DNA of 64,000 nt from Sternotherus odoratus (GCA_032164245.1 JAVMKO010000001.1:166461434-166525433); one strand, 5' to 3'; positions 1-13,912 are shown, numbered from the stretch's first letter. Numbers and translations are program-made. The notes: generated from the letters alone by a model not told the origin.

Positions 1-180
1 TGTTCTTCTGTGAATTTTCTCAATTCAGAATTTAAATTGTACTGGTATTACTGATGCAGCCTCCAGTTTGGCTATATGCTGTTACTTCAAATGCTTATTG
101 TTTCAAAACCAAATAAAAGCATGACTGGCCCAAACTCAACTGGTGTAAGTCTGCATAACTTAATTGTTGTGCGCTGTATT

Positions 181-503
181 ATTGTAGCTGTGTCGGTCCC
201 AAGATATTAGAGAGACAAGATGGGTGAGGTAATATCTTTTATTGGACTAAATAAATTCTGTTGGTGGGAGAGACAGGCTTTCCAGCTTGTCCAGCTGGAC
301 AGAGCAGAGCTCTTCCTCAGGACTGGGAAAGGTATCACAGCTAAATACAAGGCTGAACAGATAAGTTAGCATAAGTAGTTTGCACATATTCTAAAGATCA
401 ATTCAAAGAGAAGTAGTGTTAACAGGTGCTAACTACTTTTGCTAAATACTTATGTTCACCCTTGTACTTAGCTGTGATACCTGTCCCAGACCAGAGGAAG
501 AGC
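181..503. repeat. Interspersed repeat with inverted arms
   Basis: gctcttcctcaggactggga at 309 onward is complementary to the segment ending at 503. The arms are 44 bp each (309-352 and 460-503) with only a few mismatches, and weaker pairing continues inward. The left part (tgtgtcggtcccaagatatt) is a common sauropsid repeat I cannot classify. Confidence 0.6.
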
Positions 504-1028
504 ACTTTGTAGCTCAAAAGTGTTGCACAAACAGCTTCGTTCCTTTGGAGGCAGTCTCAATTTACCTTCAAAGACAGGCAGACACTGAGAGGAAGCTTGA
601 ATACAGGTTTATTTGCTAGCAAATTGAAGCCACAGAGTAAGTACTCAAATTATGGCTTGGCCCTATACATTGCCAAGACCTTTATATATGTTAGTTTAAA
701 TAAAGGAGGGGCAAGAGGGGCCCCATGCAAATTGACAAGTGAAAAAGTTTTATGATGTTGTTCCCTATCTATTTACTTATTTATCTGGAACCTTTTAAGA
801 ACAGGACATACAAAAACAGAGTTCCTATTTTGTAAAGACACATATGGGGCAAGAATATATAGAACAAGATAAGGGTTTGAAGCATATGAGATGAGACAAA
901 CGTATAAGACAAGATAAGAATTTGAAGCAACTTAGAGCTATGTTACACAGCAGTAACCTCTTATTGCGTAACTGTACTGCACAGTATCTGCAACACAGTT
1001 AAACAGCATCTCAAATTTATACCAAGTT

Positions 1029-1647
1029 ACACAGCATTTATAATACACTAGCAAAAGGGCCCGGCATTGCTCGGGTCAGTCGGAGGTGAGGAGGGGACAG
1101 ACAGCTGACACCCCCTGACCAAACCCAACACCCCCCGGCTCACTGACCCCCCGACCAAACCCGACACCCCCACCTGACCCCCCCCCAACCAAACCCAACA
1201 CCCCTACCTCACCCCCCGACCAAACCCGACACCCCCACCTCACTTACCGTCCGACCAAACCCAACTCGGATCCGTCGCAGGTGGGGGGGGGGGCACAGAG
1301 CTGATGGATTCCGGGGTTCCGTTGGGAGGGGGGAGGGGCAGAGAACTGAGGGATTCCAGGGTTCCGTTGGAGGAGGGAGGGGCAGAGAGCTGAGCGAGTG
1401 CGGTGTCTGTTGGAGGGGGTATTATGACATCATAACAACATAGCTGCCCAGCTGATGTGATTGGCCTTTAAAGACTTTCACCCCTGGGGGGCGTCAGAGG
1501 TGAGATTTGAAAAATTTTCGACCCTTCCGACCGTCAGGACCCCAAGACCTCTAACTGTACCAAATTTCAAGTCTCTAGCTCAAACGGTGTGGAAGGAGTA
1601 AGCTTACATACATACATACACCATTTGACTTTTATATATATAGATTT
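1029..1647 (+). repeat. Interspersed repeat family B, copy 1, with C-rich tandem block
   Basis: Starts actagcaaaagggcccggca and ends in catacata repeats and acttttatatatatagat. The interior carries units of ccgacaccccca / accaaacccaaca. It shares both ends with 38033-39308. The class is not recognised. Confidence 0.75.
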
Positions 1648-4600
1648 ACTTATAAGCTAGATTTTTCCTACAAAAGCTTGTCTCTCACACCAACAGAAGC
1701 TGTTCCAATTAACGATTTTACCGTCACCCCCCCTTCTGTCTAGCTCAATTGTTGTTTTTTAAAAATTACTCTGATATGGAACTGTATTTGCAATATGTTG
1801 CTGAGTCCAGTGAACCTGATTACACTTTGATGCCATAGACCAGAGCCTCAGCTGGTGAAAATCAGCTAAGCTCTGGAGTGAAATCTATTTACATATTTTA
1901 AATAACTTCTCCTTTATTATAGATTTCCTAATAGGAGCATTTAGTTTATGCAGAGCTATTTATTAAGGAAAGCTGAAGATCAACACTTAATTTTAGCATA
2001 CAGATTTACCAGATGGTTGGCTTGAAAAAGTCATAACAATTGAAGTAATTACCTAACTATCTCTTAAAGTGTTTAGAAATCCTGTAAGCTGATACATTTT
2101 AAGAAGTACACCACTGTATAATAAATCAGAAGAGGAGGTTTCATTCTTAAGGAGAGAGAATACCATATCTCCCCCAATGTTCCTTACTGCCGTTCATGGT
2201 TATGACACCTCAGGAATCTTCTAATGTCACTTTATAAGCCCTTGTTATATCTGGCCTTTTTATGTGCTCATCTGCCTTCTAAGAATCCATATGTAATTAT
2301 AAAAGGGGATGAATCAATGCACTTAGTTCCTTGTGTCTATCGCCATGCAGAGTGCTTGTTGGATTGGGCCCTGGCAACTTCCCCCACTATGCTCAGCTGG
2401 GACCCTTGGCTGTCTTGTCAATTTCATGGCTGAGTTGTGAAACTGACAAGGCTGCCAGCTTCTGGCAGGTAGGGGGCAGGGTGGGAGAGTGGTGAGAAGT
2501 CAGGGCACCTGGACCCTGCTCTGCGGGGACAAGAAGCCTGGGCAACTTCTTCCCACTCCCTCAGGGGAATGGGGAGCTGAGAGGGATGGGGGCAACCTGC
2601 CAGGCATAGCTGACTAGTGCCTCCCCATACTGGGGGAGGAGGGGTGCACAAGCTAAAGGGGAGAACATGTGACTGACCCATATGTATCCCTTGCCCAGTG
2701 ACCCCTCCTACCCTATGCCAAGCCCAGGGCCGCAGCTCTCTCCCTACCCCACGTTACCTGTGTGGGGAAGGTGGAGCTCTCTGTTCTTCTCTCTTTGTGC
2801 CTCATTTCGCATGTTTGGCCGGCCGCTCTACCGGGCAGCTGCCTGGGAGCGGCATGGAGCTGCTTCTGCCTGGGAGAGCCTGCTTTCATAACATGTATTT
2901 CCTAAAATGTAAACAGTGTCTTCAGGTTTTTAATTCTTGCTGACCCTGATAAAAATTGTGTGTGTTTATGTTTGGATTGGATAGTGTATATATCGGTCCG
3001 CTGCATGGTTGCAGAGGAGGGGAGAGGAAAGAGAGGTCACATAGCAGATGCCTAGCCAGGTGAGGGCAAGTGAAGACCTGTGCCTTTGAAGTATTGAGCC
3101 CTTACATTTCAGTTTTACAATAACTCCTCCATTCAGCAGGATTGTGCTGACTACAGAATAACTGTATTCTTTTACTTGGAAATCCATGCCAGAGTCCTAG
3201 TATCTAGGAAGGACGGGGGGTGGGTGAATTTGGCCATGTGTAGGCTTGAGCTCATATTGCAAACAGAGAAAGAGGGTAACACCTCTTACCATGCTGAGCC
3301 TCAACACAAGCAGCAATGTAATAAACATAAATAATTCTCTGTCAGCCCATCAGGAACAGATTGTTTCTATAGCGTCAGATCAGAGAACTGCATCAACTTT
3401 ATTTGCCAGCTTTAATGCTGCTATAAACTTGCTGACCAGATACCCTCTGCTGTTGCTGGACACCTATGGTCAGTGGATAAACTTTGGATGCCAGGGATAT
3501 AGATGAAAATACTTTACTCCACAATTGATGAAAGTACCACTGGTGGCAGGGATACAGCAGCACCACTCACTTAAATGTGGGTCAGCCTCCCACCCGTCAG
3601 GGGAGCTGGACCAAAGGAGCGATGCTGCGACCCCGTGCATAGGGGGTAGGTCACAGTGCACAGAATAGTGAGCCAAGCCCAGCCAGCCCTATGGACCAGA
3701 AGTCTCTTCAGCTGGGGCAGGCGGTCTGGGGGGGGGGGGGGTCAAAGTGGGATAGTCCTGTGAAACCTTGGACTGTTGGGAGCTGTGTGTGAGATCAGAT
3801 CCTGTGGGCCCCACCTCAGGTTCCCCTTCAGATTGCTCTATACAGAGCTTTGATGGAGCCCACCTCTGGCACAAAGAGAATACACCCAGTATGGCTGATT
3901 TATCTGCACTGGCCCCTCACCCACACAAGAGTGAAGGTCAGGAGATTTCAGTAATGTACGTGAGGGCCTTGTATGGGCCTCCACAAGGACATAAATTTCA
4001 CCCTTTGAGTGCATGGAAGAGCAGTGTCTGAACAGAGCATGAGCATGACGATTTCATCATATCCCCCTTATTGTATTCTTCTTCTTTCCACCCCATCTCC
4101 CACTGCCTAACCCACCAAGCCCCCATCTCACACCCCTACTCCCTCAGGCATCTCCTGAATGGAGAGGAGGACAGCAGGGACCCAACAGTTGAACAACTCA
4201 CAGTCCAATCTCCTCCAAGGGACTGGAGGAAAGGAGCTGTTGTTCCATCTATGACTAACCATTCCCTGTCCCTACTGAGATGCAAGAGTGGGAAAGGGGT
4301 GGAGTCAGGCTTGCACTGGTGATGGAGGGGGATTGTTTACCTTAATCTGTACAGATGATAGCAAAAAGGGCATGCTATGTCTGAGCAGCATTTTTATTAT
4401 TATTGTTGTTTTATTTTATTATTTATTACTGTATTTTGGCACTTACTACTGGCACTCAAAATAATAGGTGCTGTAGAGTTTCAAAATATCATCTCAGGAC
4501 TCAAATAATTTCACAGTCACTGCTTAAGTAAGCCTCACCACAGAGACAAGTGTTATCACTAAAGCCCTACTTCATGATATTGCAGAAACTGGAGATCCTG

Positions 4601-5707
4601 CAATATTAATCTTCCTCAGCAATTTTGATTTTAATTAGCCTACTTTATACAGTCCACAATTTTGCATACATTTTGAGTATCCAATTAGTACTGCACTAAC
4701 ATTCAGTACCTGCAAAAGGCTAAAGTGGCTGGACTCAATTTCCACAGCAGTTGTGTTAAGACATTTAGTCTTTTGAATTTTACATTGTACCGGTCACTTT
4801 TAAAAAAAACCCATGAATGTAATATAGTTGCAGAAAAATGTCTGGTTATCAAAAAAATTAGCAGGCATAATATAACACTTAGGATTTATATAGTTCCAGA
4901 ATTTTTTTAAAAAAACAAATAGGTCAACTCTGGCTTTTCCAAATTGATGCTATTAATAAAAGTCCATTATTACTTTTCTGTGACTTTTCCATGTCTTGTC
5001 CTCTATTCAGCCGCAATTATTTGAAGCTCATCCCAGGGTTCAAGTATGGCCTTAATGATTTTATAGCTGAGGCACAGAGCTGTTAAAGGTTACATGGGCA
5101 AGGATTGTTACTTTATCTAGTTACCCAATGCCTAGCACCCTGATGGGGTGTCTAATGTTACTGCAATGCAAACAATAGATCACAGGTATGGGGCAGAGAT
5201 GAGAACAGAGCTATTTCCTGATTTCCATATTTTGTTCACCAATACAGTACAGTATAAGTTGTTATGATACTTTATATACCCTCAGTTCCATGTATTGATA
5301 CTAAAACACAGGCCAAAGTTTTTATTCAGAACTGTTTTGAACACATTACAATAGATTTTTACTGATACCTTTTAAAATCTGAAGCTGCCTCTGACCTGAG
5401 ATAACATTAATGAGAGTCACCCCTTTTACAACTATCTGCAAATAAATAATGCATAATACAGTATTATGGCATTCAAAAATCATGAATTAGACCCCCCACT
5501 AAGTACAACACTGGCTTAAGAATCAACAGAGATTAAAAAATAATAAACGTTGAGATATTCCCCCTACCCCCCGATTTCCTTTTTAAAAATCTCTGTATTT
5601 GTCTTACACTCTGTCCTAATATTGTTTGAGCTGAATATTCTATCCCACTATACCTATGTGAATCTGAAATTAGACAAACCTTGTTTACCCATGTCTAATA
5701 CTTAAAG

Positions 5708-5931
5708 CAGGGGTTTTCAAACTGGGGCTCAGGACCCCTCAGGGGGTTGCGAGGTTATTACATGGGGTCACGATCTGTCAACCTCCACCTCAAACCGTGC
5801 TTTGCATCCAGCATTTATAATGGCGTTTAAACATATTTTAAAATGTTTTTAATTTATAAGGGTGGGGGGTGTCACACTCAGAGGCTTGCTATGTGAAAGG
5901 GGTCACCAGTACAAAAGTTTGAGAACCACTG
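5708..5931. mobile_element. 224-bp miniature hAT
   Basis: Begins CAGGGGTTTTCAAACTGGGG, ends CAAAAGTTTGAGAACCACTG, with a perfect 8-bp duplication ACTTAAAG (5700-5707, 5932-5939). No coding potential. Confidence 0.88.
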
Positions 5932-6950
5932 ACTTAAAGCCATAAACTAGGGAATGCTGGGTTACAGTTCAATTGTCATTCCTCCCTGTCAGGATTGCCT
6001 CCCCACTCTGAACTCTAGGGTAAAGATGTGGGGACCCACATGAAAAAAAAAGAAATAACCCAAGCTTATTTTACTAGCTTAGGTTAAAACGTTTCCCCCA
6101 GAACACAAACTTCTTCTGTGTCTGGACTTGGGTCACTGCCACCACCAATTTAAGCCCACAAAACAATGGGTTTGGGTAAATTGGAACCCTCCTTTAATCC
6201 CCCCCCCCCGCTCCCTCCCTTTATCTGGGAGAGGCTTGAGAATACAAAGGAAAAAACTCTCACTTTCTATGAGCCTTGCCGGATCCAAACCAGGATCTAT
6301 CCAATGGAAACAAGCAGTCAGAGTCTTAAAAGAAAGATTTTAATTAAAGAAAAAAGAAGGAATGTACAGAAATCAATAGAAAAAAAACCCCACTTGCATC
6401 ACACAGAATCACTGACCCCCTCCCTAGGAATTCTTCCTCTGTGAAAGCTTAACAATATAAGGAACACCATGGATCAATTATCAAGTGATACAGTTCAAGC
6501 ATACAATTCACTTACTACTGAACTTGACTTGTTAGAAGGTTATAGATTGGTAGAGTAAAGACATAGGTGTGGTTCATCTCATAGCCAGAGAGAACAGAGC
6601 GAGAGATAAACCGAAACTAAAACTCTCTTTGTCTCCAAGGTTGATTATCATTTCCAGTTGCTATTGGTCCATATCCCCCTCTCAGGTTAGCCTTAGCGTA
6701 ACCCTTTACAGGTAAGAAGTAATTCTAGGCTACTTTATACTTATGACACTCCCCCACAGCTCTTGGAGCACTAGGTGATGTTGTGCTCTGTGTACCATAT
6801 GTGCTTAAATTTCTGTGCACAATGAGATGGGCTAATGCTGGAATTAGAGCTGTCAAAACTTTGCTTATTGGCTTTTGTAGCATTAGGTATAAGCATTAGT
6901 ATTGTTTGAATGTCTATTTTGTGTATGATTTACACAGATGTTCTCCTGCT

Positions 6951-8066
6951 CATAGAATCATAGAATATCAGGGTTGGCAGGGCCTCAGGCGGTCATCTAG
7001 TCGAACCTCCTGCTCAAAGCAGGACCAATCCCCAGCTAAATAATCCCAGCCAGGGCTTTGTCAAGCCTGACCTTAAAAACCTCTAGGGAAGGAGATTCCA
7101 CCACCTCCCTAGGTAACACATTCCAGTGCTTCACCACCCTCCTAGTGAAAAAGTTTTTCCTAATATCCAACCTAAACCTGCCCCTCTGAAACTTGAGACC
7201 GTTACTCCTTGTTCGGCCATCTGCTACCACTGAGAACAGTCTAGATCCATCCTCTTTGGAACCCCCTTTCAGGTAGTTGAAGGCAGCTATCAAATCTCCC
7301 CTCATTCTTCTCTTCTGTAGACTAAACAATCCCAGTTCCCTCAGCCTCTCCTCATAAGTCATGTGATCCAGGCCCCTAATCATTTTTGTTGCTCTCCTCT
7401 GGACTCCTTCCAATATATCCACATCCGTCTTGTAGTGTGGGGCCCAAAACTGGACACAGTACTCCAGATGAGGCCTCCCTAATGCTGAATAGGGGGGAAT
7501 GATCACGTCCCTTGATCTGCTGGAAATGCCCTTACTTATACAACCCAAAATGCTGTTAGCCTTCTTGGCAACAAGGGCACACTGTTGACTCATATCCAGC
7601 TTCTCGTCCACTGCAACCCCTAGGTCCTTTTCTGCAGAACTGCTGCCTAGTCACTCGGTCTCTAGTCTGTAGAAGTCCATGGGATTCTTCTGTCCTAAGT
7701 GCAGAGCTCTGCATTTTTTCTTGTAGAACCTCATCAGATTCTTTTGGCCCAGTCCTCTAATTTGTCTAGATCCCTGTGTATCCTATCCCTACCCTCCAGT
7801 GTATTAACCACTCCTCCCAGTTTAGTGCCATCTGCAAACTTGCTGAGGGTGCAGACCACAAGATCCTCCAGATCATTAATGAAGCTATTGAACAAACCGA
7901 CGCCAGTACCGACCCTTGGGGCACTCCGCTTGATACTGGCTGCCAACTAGACATGGAGCCATTGATCACTACCCGTTGAGTTCAACTATCTAGCCAGCTT
8001 TCTATCCACCTTATGGTCCATTCATCCAGCCCATACTTCTTTAACTTGCTGGCAAGAATACTGTGA
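6951..8066 (-). mobile_element. CR1 LINE, 5'-truncated, minus orientation
   Basis: The left edge shows the CR1 3' terminal repeat (tcatagaatcatagaat). Reading leftward, 7611-7036 is an open 191-residue frame for the C-terminal part of CR1 ORF2 ([35 protein letters not shown]). Upstream fragments of the reverse transcriptase in other frames reach about 8066 (GVPQGSVL region near 7900), where the element is 5'-truncated. Frameshifts make it inactive. The long intact C-terminal frame suggests a fairly young copy, typical for turtles. Confidence 0.9.
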
Positions 8067-9327
8067 GACTGCCTGTGAGAGCCTGGCTGGAGAGGTGGCG
8101 GCCGGCTGCCCTCCGACTGGGCCCGCTTCTGGGAACAGGGACTGAGCAATCTGAAGTCCCCTCTTCCGCCTGGCACATTTCAGGCTCCCTCAGCCCCTCT
8201 CCCCAGCAGTCGGTCCCCTGGGGAGCGGCTTGCTGTCACTGCTCCAGTCAGGTGCTCTCTCATGCAGCCACTGTGCTGCACAGAACAATGACCTGGAGCT
8301 GCCAGCTTCAGCTGGACTGCCGGGGACAGGGGCTGAATGTGCCGGGAGCAATGGCGGAGGGAAGAAGGACAGAGTTTCCCTCCAACACCAGTAACTCTGG
8401 TGCGGTGGGGAGGTCGCTGGGCTCAGGAGACACATGGGGCGGTCATGTGTCTCCCCTTTAAATTGTGCCCTCAATAGTATCAGGAGGTATGAGTCACCCT
8501 GCCAGGAATATGGCCATGTGCATCCAAACGTTCTGCAGCCTCTGCTCATCCTCCCATACCTGTATGACAGTGCAATCCTATGGGGTAGTGCTCGGGCCCA
8601 GAACCGGCACTCCACTGTTTGCATTTGGTCTGTGAATGTCACCAACAACCTTTAATTGTTCCTTTCTTGTCCCACAGCAATCTAACCTCGAAGGAATTGT
8701 GTTATCCATGACTTCTCTCGCAGCTCTGCAAATACTGCAGGATCTGTGCCTGTGCCCACTACGCTCATCACAATAGTGCAGAGCTGTGCAGGATGCGTGT
8801 GTGGTGCTTAAGCTCAAACTCATGCCATTAGTTCCTGAATAGTGCAGGTCTCTCACCAAACAAACAGAAAATAATATCAGAATTATAGCTGCAAACTAAT
8901 GGCATATGCGGCAGGATTAGTTTCTGGGTTCCAATTGCTCAAAATGTACAAGTGACATGTTTAAATTGTATCTGATACACAATGGAAGCTATGTCCTAAC
9001 ATTGTGTATACAACACCTCTTGATAGTCCTGTAAAACTGCAAAGCACAGATTGAGTGGGGAAAGTTTCCAACACAGAAACTAAAGAAACATTTTTCATCA
9101 AGCATACTCAATTGTATCTGTGGTCTAGTGTTAAGGGGCAGGCCCAAAAGAAAAGATTCCTGGAAGAATAACATTTCATAAGTAAAGTCTAGCTTAAAGG
9201 AAGCTGTTCTATATTGGATAAAGCATCCAGTTCGATATAGCTGCATTGACTCTTAATGTAACAATTCTATTTTTTTAGCTTGCATGAAAATAACAATTTT
9301 TGCTTTTTCCTCCCCTCTTCTAACTAG

Positions 9328-9537
<210 letters not shown>

Positions 9538-10169
9538 TAACTTTGCTGACATTCTTCCTTCAGGGCCTTTCATAAGTGTCCCAAATTCCACCACTCTTCA
9601 AATCATTTGAGATTCTCTTTTGAGTTAATAGATTTAGGAGATGTTTCGTTAGCCCTGAAGAGAAAATAGAGGGCCTGATTGTCCCCTTTCACAGAGACAC
9701 CTATAGGGAGGAAAAACTTATTAGGGAAACTCTCTGCTTGGTGAACTGCATGGAGTTTCCTAACTATCCTCTGCAGAGGCGGTGACTTGTGGGTTCAGTG
9801 AAGTGCACTGAGTGTCAGCTTGCCACTTTTACGGAGCTCCTTGGAAATCATGTGTTCCCTCCCACTTCGCCACAGCCCCTGATATAGCATAGCTTATTCA
9901 TGAGCTGTTCTTCTATTGGTTCCCTGCCTGCACTCTACTTCTGCCCTATCTTGAGGAGGCTAATGGGTGCTCAGTGGGTGATACTGCAACTTCCACTGTA
10001 TAGTCAGAGGGCAAGGTCCTATAGAGCAGCTATCCCTTTCCCCAGTCCAGGTGCCCAGCTCTGCATCCTTTGGCTTGACATGACCTCCTCCCACACATAA
10101 AAAGCAAGCAAATAAATGTGGAGTCCTAACCAAATGAATAGAGGATACCTGCCTCTGGATACTTCCATT

Positions 10170-10303
10170 GCAAGCATCTGACAAAGTGAGCATTAGCTCA
10201 CAAAAGCTTATGCTTCAATACTTTAGTTAGTCTTCAAGGTGCCACAGGACTCTTCTGTCACTTCTGCTATTCCAGACTAACACGGCTACCTCTCTGATTC
10301 AAA
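10170..10303 (+). repeat. Interspersed repeat family C, copy
   Basis: Contains agcttatgcttcaatacttt, aaggtgccacaggactctt and ccagactaacacggctacc, a widespread turtle repeat tail also seen at 52160-52252 and, in the other orientation, at 57820-57995. Class not recognised. Confidence 0.55.
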
Positions 10304-10785
10304 TGAACAGGGAGTCCCACCCCTACGATGTGTGCAGAGGGGCATCACGAGTTCAGAGAGGAGGTGCAGGATGTTGCTTTCTTGGCTGTACTCCCTTTCT
10401 TCCAGCAACTTTGAGGCCTTTTCTTATATTATTTCTATTCCTTTTGTGCCCTTTGTGCCACATAGTGGGATTTCATTAGTTTGTTTAGGCTCAGTGACTG
10501 TATCTGTAAATACTTAATAGAGCTCCTCCCCGCCCCCCAATGGATATTTGTGAACAACACTCTCTCAACACTCTCAGACAGCGCCTTAGGTCCCCAGTCT
10601 CTACCTGTACTGAGTCAGGGAACCATCGGACCAAATTTGGTGATGAATCCCGGTCACATACCACTGAGTCACATTGCGCATATACTATTAGAAGCCCCTT
10701 CGGGCCTCATCCAGTGCTTTAAATGTTGTCATTGACTTTAATGAACATTGGACCAGGCTGTTAGTTATCATTAAGGCTCAGAGTT

Positions 10786-11350
10786 CGCCAAGGAAGTCAT
10801 GGATTTTGTGACTTTTCCTGACCTCCGTGACTTCTGCAGTGGCTGATGTGCCTGGTTCCACCTGAGCAACTTGGGCAGCCCCCAGGCCAGGCGCACTGGC
10901 TGCTGTTGGGGGAGTCTTGGGCCCTCCTGCCTTCCACCAGCAGGAATCTGGGCATGGGAGGGCTCAGGGCTGGGGATTGGGGTATGGGGTGTTTACCTGG
11001 GGGGGGGCTCCTGTCCCTCAGTTCCTAGCTCAATGTGCTACCTCTGCTGGCAGATACTGCCCCCGCACCTCCCATTGGCTGCAGTTCTCAGCCAATAGGA
11101 GCTGCAGAACCAGGGTTTGAGGCGAAGGGAAAGCAGCATGTGGAGCTCAGGGTAAAGGTAGGAAGAACCCCCCCGCTCCCCTCAGCACCTGTGGTACCCC
11201 CCTGCTTCCTGCAGCACCCGTGACATACCCCAGGCCAGGCCCCCAGAGGATCCATGGTGCCCCCCGAGCTGCACCCCCCAGCACCTGTGGCACCCCCCTG
11301 GTCCACACCCTCCCCAAACACCTGTAGTGCCCCCCCACCCCCAGGGACAT
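10786..11350. repeat. GC-rich interspersed repeat
   Basis: Starts with a cgccaaggaagtcatgg and ttttgtgacttttcc block, contains an inverted pair around cattggctgcagttctcagccaatag, and ends in C-rich cacctgtggtaccccc units. I recognise the core as a common turtle repeat but cannot classify it. The reading frames it contains are compositional. Confidence 0.5.
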
Positions 11351-11930
11351 TGCTTCGGCAAGTGCTCTTACCCAGTATTTCTTCCTATCATTCATTGTAT
11401 AAATAGTTCTTAGATAAGTAGTTCTTTTTCTTCTATTAATAGTTAGCTAATAGTACTGTAGAAAAATTAGATAGTCCCCTAAGGGACTTAGCCCAAGGAC
11501 AGGGCTGGTTATCCATTGGAGATACCATGTATGTACATGAAAATTATTGGGACACTTACAGTCTAACAACTTTATCCAAAAAGGAATAACAGGGTGTGTT
11601 TATTTAATATCAAGCACATCTTATGATCAATAACTGTTGTAACCCTTGTCCTTTCTTCCCCCTTACTTTGTTTTCTATCCATTGCTATGTTGTGCCCAAT
11701 ATAAGGCCAGATTCTGCCTAGCCCTTACAAAGATGCAGAAGTGTATTCGTTTTGCCAAGTGGCATTAAACACACTGATCTAAATATGCTTCTTTCTATGT
11801 CTCAGATTCTGCAAATCCTTAGTCACGAGAGTAGTGATTTGAGGCAATGTATGGAAGGATTTGTAGGTTCTGTTCTGTTTTGCATATGCTTCTTACCAAT
11901 TTCTTGTTCTTTGTTTAATTCCTTTTCTAG

Positions 11931-12011
11931 GACTTCGAATCCTTCTTCTCTGCCAAGGAAGAAAACATTATTTATTCATTCCTGGGTCTGGCATCTCCTC
12001 CGGGTTCAAAG
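11931..12011 (+). CDS. SH3BGR: SH3BGR exon 3 (end of thioredoxin-like domain)
   Basis: The 81-nt exon encodes 27 residues, DFESFFSAKEENIIYSFLGL followed by ASPPGSK. It follows the acceptor tttaattccttttctag and ends at AAAG|gtatga, phase 0 on both sides. It joins in frame to the GEEQYCG-type end of the preceding exon and completes the folded domain of the SH3BGR family. In mammals the next residues are the acidic, glutamate-rich tail, which matches the downstream exons here. Sequence and splice signals are both intact. Confidence 0.95.
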
Positions 12012-13672
12012 GTATGAATTTCTGTTCTTTGCTGAGGCCCTTTCATTTTAATTTAGTAAAAGATGAAGGTAGGCCCTGACTCCGCATGTCAAATAATGGA
12101 CAGTGACAAGTGCTGCAATAAGAAGCTAGTTTGTTGGCACTGGGCTGCAGCAAAGTCTTTTGAGATAAAAACCAATGATGCCGGCTATCCAATAGAAAGC
12201 CTTCCAACCCACCTTCTTTCATCATGGATTTGTTACAACCTCTTCTGCTACTTTAAAAAAAGCACATATATTTTGCCATATTCAACTTTGAAACCATACA
12301 GCAATCCCTAATTAAATTATGGGTGAAATCCATACAAACCCCATTGCACAGAGCCTTGAGTGAACAGACTTTGTATGGGAGAACTATGCAGGGCTAAGAT
12401 ACAGAATCCATTCCCCTATCTGGTTGGATATCCCCTAACAAGAAATGGGAGACTGTGGTTCTGTTTAATCTGACTGAGGGAGTTGTAGATATTGGATCCT
12501 TACAGCCCTCGCCCCTTTAATTAGGCCCATGGTGTGCCACAAGCCACCTTTCTGCACGATCCCACATAAAGCTCAAAGCCCAACTCCGTTGTGCTGATTC
12601 CCCCTGCACACAGTTTCATAGCTGATCACCCCTTGTCTGTTGAATTGCAGCTGTTCCATGGTGCTGGAGGGAGCATTCCACCTCCCTCACTAATATACAG
12701 ATTGTGTTGACGAAGTGGCTGTTATGCACAACATTGATTCATAATTAACTCTGATTATAATAGGCCAACTCCACGTACAGTAGGGACAGAGATAACAAGG
12801 AAATGTCCAAATTTGACCAGGACAGTGGTAATCTAGTCCAGTATCCCATCTCTGACATCTTATGCTTCCGAGGAAGCTGCAAGACACCTTGCAAAGGACA
12901 ATTGTGGAATTAACCTGTACACAGGACATTTTCTTCCTAATCTCATCAGTTAGTGGTCATCTTTTGACCTGAAGCATGAGGGTTTATATTCTTCAATTTT
13001 ATAATCCTAACTAATGTAATTGTGGATGTTCCCAGTATTCATATAAATCACTGGTTTTTATTAATCCTTTTTCTTTTTTCTCCTGTGGGGTCCCTGTAAA
13101 TTTCTTCACAATCTTATCCAGTTTTGTCTAACTTATATAATGTTGTATCTGTAAATTTTCCCACTTCACTGTGGAGCACTGGCCTTAATACAGATTCTGG
13201 AGGCTCCTCCGCTGTTAACTTTTGCTCTGATATGCAAAGTGGCCATTTATTCCTCTTCTTTTTCTCTCTCTTAGCCAGTTTCTAAAACCTGGCGTTCACA
13301 TCATAATTCTGTCCTTTGCTAATAGCCTCTTGTGAGGGACTTCACCAAAGGCTTTTAGAAAGTCCTTTTACACTATCTCTACCAGTTCTCCTCTATCCAC
13401 TATATTTTGGTGACATGCTGATATATTCTAGCATGCCTCTTTATAATGCTATTTTTTCCTTTATAGAAGCTGTGTTGATTTGTTGCTAACATGTCATGCT
13501 CATCTAGGGAGCTTATAACTCTATTTTTGATTATGCTCAAATGTGATCAGATCTAAATATTTCCATCTTTCTCATGGCAGACGTAGATGTGATGAATCAA
13601 GAGAGGGGGCGAGACATAGTCTGAGCACAAGATTGGTAGCAATGCACTCCTCTGTTCTAACATAGCCAAGTG

Positions 13673-13912
13673 CAGCAGTCCTCAAAGTTTCTCGGCTGCA
13701 GCCCCTTTCCGCGGTCCGGCGTCCACTTGCAGCCCCCGGGGTATGTCCGCTGAAATGTTGCCGAATAGAAAGCTTCCGCTTTCTTTGGTGGCATTTTGGC
13801 GGGACAAAAATAGACTGCTTGGGACTTCGGTGGTCTCCCGCGCGGGATCGGCAGCGGCGCTGGGGCCTCGTGCACCCCTGGGGGTGTGCACGCAACACTT
13901 TGAAAAACACTG
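13673..13912. mobile_element. 240-bp miniature hAT
   Basis: Starts CAGCAGTCCTCAAAG and ends CTTTGAAAAACACTG. The flanking 8-mers gccaagtg and gctagtgg match only at half of the positions, so the insertion is inferred from the ends and from a related fragment at 35379. Confidence 0.6.

Larger units (their letters stand above)
1..9327 (+). other. SH3BGR: SH3BGR intron 1 (3' part)
   Basis: Everything before exon 2 is intronic by inference. It holds the repeats listed at 181, 1029, 5708 and 6951. The stretches 510-1028 (possible LTR-like piece with aaataaagga at 700), 1650-5690 (AT-rich with a GC-rich part at 2440-2890 and 3540-3880), 5940-6950 and 8067-9327 show no gene I can support. No first exon with a start codon encoding MVIKV was seen. 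Confidence 0.7.

Noticed and set aside
8063..8648. Overlapping open frames of 132 codons (+) and 152 codons (-)
   Set aside because: GC-rich DNA next to a CR1; no similarity recognised and both strands open.
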